From CAUZIZ01 sp965218775 (GTDB lineage Bacteria; Acidobacteriota; UBA6911; RPQK01; JAJDTT01): 64,000 nucleotides of DNA. How positions within the stretch are numbered: the first letter of the stretch is position 1; each line of letters opens with the position of its first letter. The notes beneath the pieces are model-generated. The model had not been told where the DNA came from and did not search any database. It worked only from the letters and a program-made list of their open reading frames with translations. The stretch is from NCBI GenBank assembly GCA_965218775.1, contig CBDCLS010000004.1:1054001-1118000 (forward strand). The letters run 5' to 3'. Both the position numbers and the translations under genes were made by a program. Of the stretch, positions 54,825 through 62,751 are shown piece after piece.

Positions 54825-56168
54825 CTAGCCCTGGCGTAGGGCCTCGACAGGATCGACGCGAGCCGCCCGGTTGGCGGGAAGGACCCCAGAGAGAAGGCTG
54901 AAAAACACGGCGAAAGTGATTGCACCCGCCAGCAGCCATCCCGGATAAGCGAAGAGTTCGGGGACCTCGAGAATACCGTTTCTCGCAAAATAGCGGACAA
55001 TAAAAACTGAGGCTATTCGGGTCAAGCCCCACCCTGCGAGAAGTCCCAACAGCCCTCCTAGCAGACCAATTAGGGATGCCTCGACCAGAAAGATTCGGCG
55101 AACGTCGGCGTCCGTTCCCCCGATCGCCTTCATGATGCCGATGACCTTTCTACGCTCCAGGACAGACATTACAAGAACGTTCGCAATACCCAGTGAAGCG
55201 ACCACCAGTGCTATCGTGCCCAGCACTGACAGAATGACCTCCAGGATCATAAAGGCCTCTTGAATCCGCTTCATCTCGTCTGCGATCGCAAAGGTCGTCA
55301 GACCCCATGACTCTACTTCCTTACGGACGTTCTCGAGACTCAGGAGGTCCTTGACTCGGACGTCCACGCTCTCGAACTCGCGTCCCCTCCCCTGTTCCTG
55401 AGAGATTGCAGCCGATAAGGCCGATCTTCCACTCAGGCTCTGTCTCCACAGCGGCCTTGCTTCTTCCAGTGGAATCACTACACCCCGGTAGAAGGGATTG
55501 CGTTGGGTGACCAGAAGGCGGGGCAGGACACCTACCACGTCGAAGGAAAGGCGGACGGTTTCGAAGGGGAGATCGTCTTCCGACTCGACCCGGCGCAGAC
55601 GATCCGTGAGCACGTCGATAGTCTGGCCCAGGGATTTCTCCGGGGGATCGAATCCGAGTCTGCGGGCGACGCGCTGGGTCAGCACGATTTCGCGCCCTTG
55701 AGTCCCATTGAGGAACCGGCCCTGGGTGATCTTGGAGTAGGGTGATAGCGGAGCTACATGTGGCCCGGCCCCTCGGATCCGAGTGAGGTAGCCCTTGCCG
55801 TTGCGCTCCAGCCGAGCCGGAAACCGGATATCTTCCTGGACACTGACAACGCCCGGCAACTGTGAAACACGCTCGACCAGGGACTCGTTCAGCGGGGGCC
55901 GCTCGGTTCGCTTCGGTTCGCCCGATTCTTCTTCACGGTAATCTCTTAGACTTTGCGCCCGACCGGAACCCAGGATCTGGAAGGAAGTGAAGACCTCCCT
56001 GACCTCCAGGTTGTCTACGGTCTGCTCACGCAGACCCGCACCGAAGCTGACCATTGCTACCAGCGTAGCGATGGCGATTAGAACGCCGAGACAGGTCATT
56101 GCGAAGCGCAAGCGAGCCTGTCCCACATTTCGAAAAGCTATCTGGAAGACGTCGCGCAAGGGTATCAA
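54825..56168 (-). CDS. MacB/FtsX-type ABC transporter permease
   Basis: A 447-residue protein. One N-terminal membrane helix (FAMTCLGVLIAIATLVAMVS), a large periplasmic region (about 40-300), and three C-terminal helices around VVASLGIANVLVMSVLERRK, LIGLLGGLLGLLAGWGLTRI and AGAITFAVFFSLLSGVLPAN. It ends VDPVEALRQG, the family signature. It forms a complex with the ATPase encoded upstream; they overlap by 4 bp. Such transporters move lipoproteins, peptides or drugs, or transmit signals; the substrate is unknown. Confidence 0.93.
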   Translation of the reverse strand: MIPLRDVFQIAFRNVGQARLRFAMTCLGVLIAIATLVAMVSFGAGLREQTVDNLEVREVFTSFQILGSGRAQSLRDYREEESGEPKRTERPPLNESLVERVSQLPGVVSVQEDIRFPARLERNGKGYLTRIRGAGPHVAPLSPYSKITQGRFLNGTQGREIVLTQRVARRLGFDPPEKSLGQTIDVLTDRLRRVESEDDLPFETVRLSFDVVGVLPRLLVTQRNPFYRGVVIPLEEARPLWRQSLSGRSALSAAISQEQGRGREFESVDVRVKDLLSLENVRKEVESWGLTTFAIADEMKRIQEAFMILEVILSVLGTIALVVASLGIANVLVMSVLERRKVIGIMKAIGGTDADVRRIFLVEASLIGLLGGLLGLLAGWGLTRIASVFIVRYFARNGILEVPELFAYPGWLLAGAITFAVFFSLLSGVLPANRAARVDPVEALRQG

Positions 56169-56950
56169 GGAAGCTCACTCCCATCCTTTTGATCTGTTTT
56201 TGGACTCTCTTCCGAGTCCACCTTGCCGTCGCTAAGGCGAATGAACCGGTCAACGTAGCTCGAGAGCAGCTCCTTCTCGTGGGTAACGCAGATGACCGTA
56301 TGTCCTTGCGCGTGCAGATTCTGGAAGATCCCGAGTATCTCCCTTGCGGTGGAGCTGTCAAGATTGCCGGTCGGCTCATCTGCCAGCAGGAACCCAGGGC
56401 TATTGGCGAGGGCTCTTGCAATCGCAACCCGCTGCTGCTCACCCCCTGACAGCTCGGCCGGAAGATGATCGGCTCGGTCACCGAGACTCACAGTATCCAG
56501 TAGAGCTGTTGCCCGGGCGGCACGTTGACTGCTTCCCACTCCGGCGAAGGCCATTGCCAGTTCGACGTTCTCCCTGGCGGTCATCGTAGGCACCAGATGA
56601 AAAGACTGAAACACGATGCCTACTGTGCGCTGGCGGTGCCAGGCCAGTTCAAGAGGCGTCATCTCGCCCAGGTTCTGATCATCGACCCAAAGGAATCCTG
56701 AGGAAGGACGGTCGAGTCCTGCCAACAGATTCAGCAAGGTCGACTTGCCCGACCCCGAGCGTCCCACCACGCCCAGGAACTCTCCGGACTGGACCTCGAA
56801 AGAGACGCCGTCCAGTGCGTTGATCGTCTTCCCACCCAGGGTGTAGCTCCTGGTCAAGTTCTCAGCACGAAGTCCAGTCAAATGTTCGACCTCATCAATC
56901 GGCCCCTGTGCCAGAGGTCTTTCTGGCCAAAGCTTCCACTCCATTGTCAC
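56165..56950 (-). CDS. ABC transporter ATP-binding protein (LolD/MacB type)
   Basis: A 261-residue protein. Walker A GRSGSGKST at about 63, Q-loop VFQSFHLVPTMTA, signature LSGGEQQRVAIARAL, Walker B GFLLADEPTGNLD and H-loop CVTHEKE are all present. The first ~30 residues are an extra N-terminal stretch that the family does not need, so a later start is possible. It is the ATPase partner of the permease that overlaps it by 4 bp. Confidence 0.95.
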   Translation of the reverse strand: MTMEWKLWPERPLAQGPIDEVEHLTGLRAENLTRSYTLGGKTINALDGVSFEVQSGEFLGVVGRSGSGKSTLLNLLAGLDRPSSGFLWVDDQNLGEMTPLELAWHRQRTVGIVFQSFHLVPTMTARENVELAMAFAGVGSSQRAARATALLDTVSLGDRADHLPAELSGGEQQRVAIARALANSPGFLLADEPTGNLDSSTAREILGIFQNLHAQGHTVICVTHEKELLSSYVDRFIRLSDGKVDSEESPKTDQKDGSELP

Positions 56951-57081
56951 CTATTTCGGGCTCCCATTGCCAGTACCCGTTTCCCATTCGATTGCTCCCT
57001 CCTCCCTGTCTGGAATAGTCTCCGAATCGAGTTGCTAACTGTGCTCGGTGGTCGGCCTTGAAAGATAGCGCTGTTTGCGTA

Positions 57082-57930
57082 ATGATCCCGGTCATGACAT
57101 CGATCCCATTCTTCTTCCTTCTTGCGGTGGCGATGTTGGCTCCGGATGTTCAGGAGAAGCAAGACTTGCGTTACTACGAGGGATCTGGTGCCCACTCGAA
57201 GAAGCACCTTCTCAATCTTTATCTTCCGATGGATCGGAAGGATCATCCGATCGTGATCTTCGTACACGGAGGATCTTGGAAGCGGGGAGATAAAGATGCT
57301 TACGACGGCGCCTACGGTAAGTTGGGTCGGAGCCTGGCTCGAAACGGACTTGGCGTGGCTGTTATCAATTACCGTCTTTCTCCTGAAGTACGCCATCCCG
57401 AGCACGCGCGCGATGTGGCCAGAGCGCTGGCCTGGGTTTACAAGCAGTCAAAGGTCTACGGCTGGCATCAGAAGAAGATATTCCTGATGGGCCACTCCTC
57501 GGGAGCGCACTTGTCTTCCCTCATAGCTGTGGATCCTTTTTACCTGGCTGAGCAGGGTCTGAAGCCAAACGTGGTTCGGGGAGTGGTCGCAATAAGTGGG
57601 GTCTACGATCTAGAACTCACCGGCATCACGGGTCAGTTCTTGTATGAGTCGGTGTTTGGCACCGAGAGCCAGATGTTGCGGAAGGCTTCCCCGACCTCGC
57701 AAGTGGGGACCCGGCCCGCTCCCTTCCTGCTACTCTACGCCGAAGAGGACTATGTTACAGCCGACTTCCAGGCCCGCCGATTTCAGAAGGCATTGAAAGC
57801 GGCTGGAGGCAAGGCCACCGCCCGCAATGTTCCCGATCGTAACCATATGAACATTATCGCAGGAGCGGCGAAAAAGGGAGATCTGGTACAGGAAGAAGTT
57901 TTGGCCTTTATCAATCGTCTGGTCAACTAG
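57082..57930 (+). CDS. Exported alpha/beta hydrolase (esterase/lipase-like)
   Basis: About 282 residues from ATG 57082; TTG 57058 and ATG 57094 are alternatives. A signal segment (TSIPFFFLLAVAMLAPD) is followed by HGGSW (oxyanion hole), VINYRLSPEVRHPEHARDVA, GHSSGAHLS with nucleophile Ser at about residue 150, EEDYVTADF holding the catalytic Asp, and RNHMNI holding the His. It resembles kynurenine-formamidase-like and carbohydrate esterases. Substrate unknown. Neighbouring genes point elsewhere, so it may stand alone. Confidence 0.85.
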   Translation: MIPVMTSIPFFFLLAVAMLAPDVQEKQDLRYYEGSGAHSKKHLLNLYLPMDRKDHPIVIFVHGGSWKRGDKDAYDGAYGKLGRSLARNGLGVAVINYRLSPEVRHPEHARDVARALAWVYKQSKVYGWHQKKIFLMGHSSGAHLSSLIAVDPFYLAEQGLKPNVVRGVVAISGVYDLELTGITGQFLYESVFGTESQMLRKASPTSQVGTRPAPFLLLYAEEDYVTADFQARRFQKALKAAGGKATARNVPDRNHMNIIAGAAKKGDLVQEEVLAFINRLVN

Positions 57931-58080
57931 CCTGGATTCCCATAGCGTACCTCAGAACTAACGAACCATAAAGCGCTGTCCACGGCCAGATCCGGGGGGT
58001 TGTGGGTGGCCCGGTCGCTCCACGAAGGGCCTGAGGGATCTATCCGGGGACAGGCACACCCTTGTAGTTTGAAGTCAAAA

Positions 58081-59993
58081 GTTAGCTCTATGGAGGATCT
58101 TTAGTGAACGATCCACATAGTTATAGAAAACGCTTTTCCGTGGATTTTCCCGGTATAAGTCCTGGAGTTAGATCCTTGGATTCCCACTCTTGAAAATGTC
58201 AGATCTATTTGACATAGTGGGTCTGTGATAAAGAGTCCAGATAAAGACTTAACACAGTGGGCTCGCTACTTCCTGCAGCCCGCCAACTCCACCCAGCGGC
58301 AATACGAGGCTTTGCGGGCCTATTTCGTCGAAGGGCTCCCCTCTCCGGAGGCGGCTCGGCGCTTCGGCTACACTGCGGGCAGCTTCCGGGTGCTGTGCCA
58401 TCAGTTCCGCCAGAACCCTCAGCGGAGCTTCTTTGTGCCGCCCCCGAAGGGACCGGGGGCCTCGCCGGAGAAGGACACTCGCCGCCAGAAGATCGTCGCC
58501 CTGCGCAAGCAAAACCTCTCGATCTACGACATCGCCGACGCCTTACGAGAGAGCGGAGCCCCCTTGAGTCCTTCGGCCATCTCCGTGATTCTGACCGAGG
58601 AGGGCTTTGCCGCGCTGCCCCGGCGCCGGGACGAGGAGCGCCCGGATCGGCTGCGCCCCACGGCGGCCGAGGTGGCTGACGTGCGCCACCTGGAGCTGAG
58701 CCCCCGAGACTTCCACACCAAGTTCGGCGGTCTGTTTCTGTTTCTGCCTTGGTTGATCCCCATGTCGCTGGATCAGCTGCTGCAGGGGGCTGGGTTTCCG
58801 GGCTCGGAGATGATTCCCGCCGGGGCGGCCCTACGGGCCCTGCTGGCGCTGAAGCTCTTCGACAACGCCCGCCACAGCCATTTCATGAGCCACGTCTTCG
58901 ATCCGGGCCCGCCTCTGTTTGCCGGTCTCAATTGCCTGCCCAAGCGTTCTTTTCTGACCGAGTACAGTTGCCGCGTTGATCCGCCCGCCTACCCCCGACT
59001 CATGAGCACCTGGTTTGACGCCGTCACCACCCAGGGGCTGGGCTGGGGCGAGTCCTTGCACCTGGACTTTCATACCATCCCCTTTCACGGCGAGGACGCC
59101 TTGCTGCAAACTCACTACGTGTCCAAACGCAGCCGACGCCAGAAGGGCGTGCTGGCCTTCCTGGCCGCCGATGCCCACACCCGCGTCTTCTGCTATGCCA
59201 ACGCCCAGGTTCGCCGAGAGGATCAAGCCCAGGAGATCTTGCGCTTCGTGGACTACTGGAAGGAGCACACGGGGCGCTATCCGGGCGAGTTGCTCTTCGA
59301 CTCCAAGCTGACCGTCTACGCCCAGCTCCACGAACTCAACCGCCGAGAGATTGACTTCATCACCTTGAGGCGCCGCTCCCGCTCCATGCTCGAGGCCGCC
59401 CGCCAGTGCCCCCTTTCCGCTTGGCGGCAGCTGCAGCTCAAGCGGGTGACGCGGGCGTTTCGAACGCCTCGAGTCCTGGACCAGACGATCGCTCTGCGTG
59501 CCTATGAGGGACCGCTGCGCCAGCTGATCGTCGCCGGTCTGGGCCATGAAGACCCCACCTTTCTGCTGACCAATCAGCTGCGCCGCTCCCCGGCCACCTT
59601 GATTGAGCGCTACGCCCAGCGCATGCTCATCGAAAATCAGATCGCCGATGGGATCGACTTTTTCCACATGGACGCACTCTCTTCGGCCGTGCCCCTGAAT
59701 GTCAGCTGCGATCTGCTGCTGACCTTGATGGCCAGCAGCCTCTATCGGCTCTTCGCCCAGCGCATTGGCAATGGCTACGAACAGGCCAAGTCCCGCCACC
59801 TGTTCCGGGACTTCATTGACGCGGTCGCTCGGGTCAGCGTGACCCCAGAGGAAATTCAAGTCCGCTTCCAGAAGCGCGCCCACAACCCCTTGCTTCGGGC
59901 CGCCGGATTTGCCAGCATGAACCCGGTCATCCCCTGGCTAGGCGGCAAACGCCTCCGCATCCTCCTCGGGGAAGCCCTGTAATGTTAGCTCTA
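58081..59993 (+). mobile_element. Insertion element around the DDE transposase at 58225 (limits tentative)
   Basis: A 10-bp direct repeat GTTAGCTCTA occurs at 58081-58090 and 59984-59993, bracketing the transposase gene. The right copy starts one base after the stop codon. I found no terminal inverted repeat inside the copies, so the repeat may mark target-site duplication or be part of the element. Confidence 0.45.
58225..59982 (+). CDS. DDE transposase of an unclassified IS4/IS1380-like group
   Basis: A 585-residue protein. An N-terminal helix-turn-helix-like region (SPEAARRFGYTAGSFRVLCH, RKQNLSIYDIADALRESGAP) precedes a DDE core suggested by HLDFHTIPFHGEDALL, GELLFDSKLTVYAQL and RYAQRMLIENQIADGIDFFH. 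It is the largest transposase here and appears complete. I could not place it in a named family with certainty. It starts 135 bp after the left direct repeat and reaches the right one. Confidence 0.8.
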   Translation: MIKSPDKDLTQWARYFLQPANSTQRQYEALRAYFVEGLPSPEAARRFGYTAGSFRVLCHQFRQNPQRSFFVPPPKGPGASPEKDTRRQKIVALRKQNLSIYDIADALRESGAPLSPSAISVILTEEGFAALPRRRDEERPDRLRPTAAEVADVRHLELSPRDFHTKFGGLFLFLPWLIPMSLDQLLQGAGFPGSEMIPAGAALRALLALKLFDNARHSHFMSHVFDPGPPLFAGLNCLPKRSFLTEYSCRVDPPAYPRLMSTWFDAVTTQGLGWGESLHLDFHTIPFHGEDALLQTHYVSKRSRRQKGVLAFLAADAHTRVFCYANAQVRREDQAQEILRFVDYWKEHTGRYPGELLFDSKLTVYAQLHELNRREIDFITLRRRSRSMLEAARQCPLSAWRQLQLKRVTRAFRTPRVLDQTIALRAYEGPLRQLIVAGLGHEDPTFLLTNQLRRSPATLIERYAQRMLIENQIADGIDFFHMDALSSAVPLNVSCDLLLTLMASSLYRLFAQRIGNGYEQAKSRHLFRDFIDAVARVSVTPEEIQVRFQKRAHNPLLRAAGFASMNPVIPWLGGKRLRILLGEAL

Positions 59994-60024
59994 CTCGAAA
60001 CCTATCTCGCCGTGGGAATCCAGG

Positions 60025-60190
60025 CTAGTGTTCTGTCCTGGAAGTTCACTGCATAAGTCTGCGAGGCATGAGCGTCGCATGCACGGCGCGCTGACGCAGG
60101 AATACCTGGGGTCTTTCGAGGAAGCGCAACACAGCAGACGGCGGTCAGGGCCGCAGAATTATGTGGTGAATTTCCAGGACAGAACACTAG
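60025..60190. mobile_element. 166-bp MITE with IS630-like ends
   Basis: Inverted repeats CTAGTGTTCTGTCCTGGAA (60025-60043) and its complement (60172-60190) are perfect over 19 bases and match imperfectly for ~20 more. TA at each outer edge (C-TA-GTGTTCTG and CAGAACAC-TA-G) fits the TA target of IS630/Tc1-mariner elements. It ends 5 bp before the ATG of the gene at 60195 and may have replaced its upstream region. Confidence 0.75.
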
Positions 60191-60194
60191 CCTC

Positions 60195-60827
60195 ATGTCT
60201 TCACACGACCCTACCCTCCAGGGGAAGCTGATCTGGTCGGGAGAACACTGGATCAACTTTCTCCGGCCCACCGGTGCCGACACCGATAGCGCTCAGCTGA
60301 GCCTGTATCACAGCAGTTACAGCCCAGCGGGAGAGGGAAACGTCGCCTTCGTCATCATTCCAGGCATTCTGGAAGCGGTATGTACCGACAACCGGGATCT
60401 TGTGGAATTTATTATCGAAACCATGATCCGAGGCAAGAATGCCTCCCTGGACCGGGAGCTTGCGGTTTTCGATGCTACGTTTCGGCGAGGTGGGAATGTT
60501 TGCCAGTCACCTTCCTGGCGTATTGAGCTGCCCGGGCATCTTCTCGAGGCTTCCTGGAGCCAGCTTCATCAGCCAGTCATGATCTATCGTTCCGACCGCA
60601 AGATCCAGCGGCGGAGGCCCGTCTTTACCTTGCTTTTCTTCGCCGAGGATGCCGAGATTCGCTGGGACGGAGTTTCGTTTCCGGGTAGTCCCTACCGCCG
60701 CGATATCTGGCGCGAGGCTATCGGCGGAGGTGCTAGAAGTTCCTGTGTTTTTGCGCTTGCCGAGACCATGATCCAGCCGCAGCCGAATCAAGTTAGTCTG
60801 GAACCGATGATTGCCTCGCCGGAGTAG
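60195..60827 (+). CDS. Hypothetical protein, unknown function
   Basis: A 210-residue protein (MSSHDPTLQGKLIWSGEHWI). It shows VAFVIIPGILEAVCTDNRDL, DRELAVFDATFRRGGNVCQS and RPVFTLLFFAEDAEIRWDG, a regular alternation that looks like a mixed alpha/beta domain, but no family is recognised. No ribosome-binding site is seen before ATG 60195, because a MITE ends 5 bp upstream; the original start could have been elsewhere. No signal peptide or membrane helix is evident. Confidence 0.6.
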   Translation: MSSHDPTLQGKLIWSGEHWINFLRPTGADTDSAQLSLYHSSYSPAGEGNVAFVIIPGILEAVCTDNRDLVEFIIETMIRGKNASLDRELAVFDATFRRGGNVCQSPSWRIELPGHLLEASWSQLHQPVMIYRSDRKIQRRRPVFTLLFFAEDAEIRWDGVSFPGSPYRRDIWREAIGGGARSSCVFALAETMIQPQPNQVSLEPMIASPE

Positions 60828-60999
60828 AGTTGGGTGTGACTCCGGGCTGGACTCCAGCTCCTACTACAGTTCAATCAGGACGCTCTAAAGTTTGTGCTTG
60901 GGCAGCCGATACGATCCTTAGGAGCTGATTCTGGCAAATACAGCACAGCGCTGGTCAACGGAACGAAGTTCTCAAGGCCAGCGCGACTCATTTCAAGAC

Positions 61000-61263
61000 G
61001 TGAAAACCAACCGAATGAACCTCGCCACTACCCGCAGTCTAGATCACGACGGGACACCTTCGATCCTGGCTGAGCAGGATGAGCGGGAACTGGTCCTTCG
61101 GGTGCAAGAGGCCGTCGATGTCGTTCTAGGAAGCGCCGCAAAGCAGATGGGTGTGGACAAATCGGCCCTAGCAAGAGTCCTCTGGAAAAATGGTCTGGTG
61201 AGTCAGCCAGGCAGTCAACTCCTCGAGACCCCTTCTCCCGATCAGTGGGACCTGAGAAGATAA
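61000..61263 (+). CDS. Small hypothetical protein
   Basis: An 87-residue frame from GTG 61000. The middle (ELVLRVQEAVDVVLGSAAKQ, then MGVDKSALARVLWKNGLVSQ) looks helical and could be a DNA-binding helix-turn-helix-like fold, but there is no firm match. It ends 26 bp before the PHP gene on the same strand. It may be real; support is weak. Confidence 0.4.
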   Translation: MKTNRMNLATTRSLDHDGTPSILAEQDERELVLRVQEAVDVVLGSAAKQMGVDKSALARVLWKNGLVSQPGSQLLETPSPDQWDLRR

Positions 61264-61289
61264 GAGCACCCCTGTGATAGTCTTCCAGG

Positions 61290-62189
61290 GTGTGTTCCCA
61301 GCCTGAATCTTCCAAATGGAGGGTGTCACTTCACGGTGGCCACTCCGGCGAGTATTGTGAGCACGCTCAGGGAACCCTGCCTCAGATCCTCCACTCTGCA
61401 TTAGCTGCCGGATACCAGACCTTCGGTGTCAGCGAGCATGCACCCCGCCTCGAAGAGAGATTTCTATACCCCAGCGAGGTCGAGAAAGGATGGAGTGTGG
61501 ACCGTCTCAAGGAAGACTTCGAGCGCTATGCTAGGGCTCTTCCGCCGCTGGTAGAGGAGTATCGTGGCCGGCTTTCAGTCCTTCGTGGATTCGAGGCAGA
61601 AGTAGTACCCGCAGTCTCCTATGTTGAGGTTATGCGGGGATATCGTAGTCGCTTTGATTTCGACTATATGGTCGGATCGGTGCACTACGTTGATGAGATC
61701 GCAATTGACGGGGAACTGGATGAGTTCGAAAGGGCCCTGGAGGGCCTGTCTGGGCTCGAGCGCCTGGCCGTTCGTTACTATGACGCGGTTTCGCTGATGG
61801 TGGAGTCGCTAAGACCGGAAGTGGTAGGGCATCTGGACCTGATCAGGCTACACGGCCGGCGCTTCGGTTCGCTCGACTCTGCGGTGGTTCGCAGGGCAGC
61901 CGAGTCGACTCTCGAGGTGATTCGAAGACACGATTGCATCCTGGACCTGAACACGGCGGGCTACCGAAAGGGGTTGGGTGTTCCCTATCCGGCCCCCTGG
62001 TTGGTGAAGCGGGCGCAGCTCCTAGGGATCGGCTTCTGCTTCGGAGACGACAGCCATTCGCCAGCCGATGTCGGAGCCGGACTCGAGCAAGCCCGCTCCT
62101 ATCTTCTGCAGAATGGAGTTGACCACATAACCATCCTCACCGGGGAGGGCCGGTCCCTGGGCCGCAAGAGGATACCGCTCGAGTGCTAA
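61290..62189 (+). CDS. PHP-domain phosphoesterase, histidinol-phosphatase (HisJ)-like
   Basis: A 299-residue protein from GTG 61290. The PHP metal-ligand set is visible: SLHGGHS (a changed form of the usual HxH motif), GVSEHAPR, RGFEAEVVP, GSVHYVDE, VVGHLDLIRLHG and GDDSHSPAD. This order matches HisJ-type histidinol phosphatase, the histidine biosynthesis step before histidinol, although related PHP phosphatases have other substrates. The stop codon falls at the edge of a dispersed repeat. No other his genes are seen here. Confidence 0.82.
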   Translation: MCSQPESSKWRVSLHGGHSGEYCEHAQGTLPQILHSALAAGYQTFGVSEHAPRLEERFLYPSEVEKGWSVDRLKEDFERYARALPPLVEEYRGRLSVLRGFEAEVVPAVSYVEVMRGYRSRFDFDYMVGSVHYVDEIAIDGELDEFERALEGLSGLERLAVRYYDAVSLMVESLRPEVVGHLDLIRLHGRRFGSLDSAVVRRAAESTLEVIRRHDCILDLNTAGYRKGLGVPYPAPWLVKRAQLLGIGFCFGDDSHSPADVGAGLEQARSYLLQNGVDHITILTGEGRSLGRKRIPLEC

Positions 62190-62210
62190 ACTGAAACTTC
62201 ATTTGCAGAA

Positions 62211-62286
62211 GTAGCTTTGGCCTCCAGGCCGAAGTCTTATTCTTCGGAGCCTTTGGCTCGGACGGCGGCCTGGAGGCCACCGCTAT
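62211..62286. repeat. 76-bp dispersed hairpin repeat, copy 3
   Basis: Near-identical to 21254-21329 and 41016-41091. It starts 21 bp after the PHP stop codon, in a CTGAAACTTCATTTGCAGAA context identical to copy 1. Confidence 0.9.
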
Positions 62287-62297
62287 CGCCGGACCCG

Positions 62298-62698
62298 AAG
62301 TTTCTTTCTCGAATGGGGCAGCACCGCTGGGGGGCCACTGACCTGAAACTTCACCGCTGCGCCCGACTTCGGAGTTCGCATGTTCGGTGTTCTGCGGTTT
62401 GTGATTTCGCCTTTTTCCTTGGTTCTGGAGAAGGCAACCGATGAATGCTGAACCGCAGAATATCGAACAAGCGAATTTCGAAGGCTAAGGAAGACGGTTC
62501 GGCGTTCGCATGTTCGGTGTTCTACGGTTTGTGATTTCGCCTTTTCCCTTGCTCTGGAGAAGGCAACCGATAAACGCTAAACCGCAGAATATCGAACAAG
62601 CGAATTTCGAAGGATTCGGGCAATCACTGCCGTCTGTTGGTGCCAAAGTTTCGTTCTCGAATGGGGCAGCACCGCTGGGGGGACACTAAGCTGAAACT
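62298..62698. repeat. Pair of ~53-bp direct repeats enclosing a tandem repeat
   Basis: 62298-62350 and 62646-62698 are nearly the same (both contain TCGAATGGGGCAGCACCGCT and end CTGAAACTT). The first is the right flank of hairpin repeat copy 3. Between them lies the tandem repeat at 62374-62613. No gene is supported here. Confidence 0.75.
62374..62613. repeat. Two tandem ~110-bp copies, period about 130 bp
   Basis: Copy A 62374-62484 and copy B 62504-62613 share long blocks (GTTCGCATGTTCGGTGTTCT and AACAAGCGAATTTCGAAGG among them). Within each copy the ends are complementary (GTTCGCATGTTCGG near one end; CGAACAAGCGAA near the other), so each can fold into a hairpin. Short repeats of this kind occur widely in environmental genomes. 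Confidence 0.8.
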
Positions 62699-62727
62699 TA
62701 ACCCTTAGCTGTTCCAGTTCTTCGCCC

Positions 62728-62751
62728 CTAAGGGCTCGCGCGAGCCCTTAG
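62728..62751. repeat. Perfect 24-bp palindrome next to the IS1380 end
   Basis: CTAAGGGCTCGC is followed directly by its reverse complement. It overlaps the TTAG that begins the presumed IS1380 terminal repeat at 62748. It could be a binding site or a transcription stop protecting the element. Confidence 0.6.

Noticed and set aside
62217..62444. A 75-residue plus-strand protein repeated at 21260
   Set aside because: It is the translation of the dispersed hairpin repeat, shared only because the DNA is repeated.
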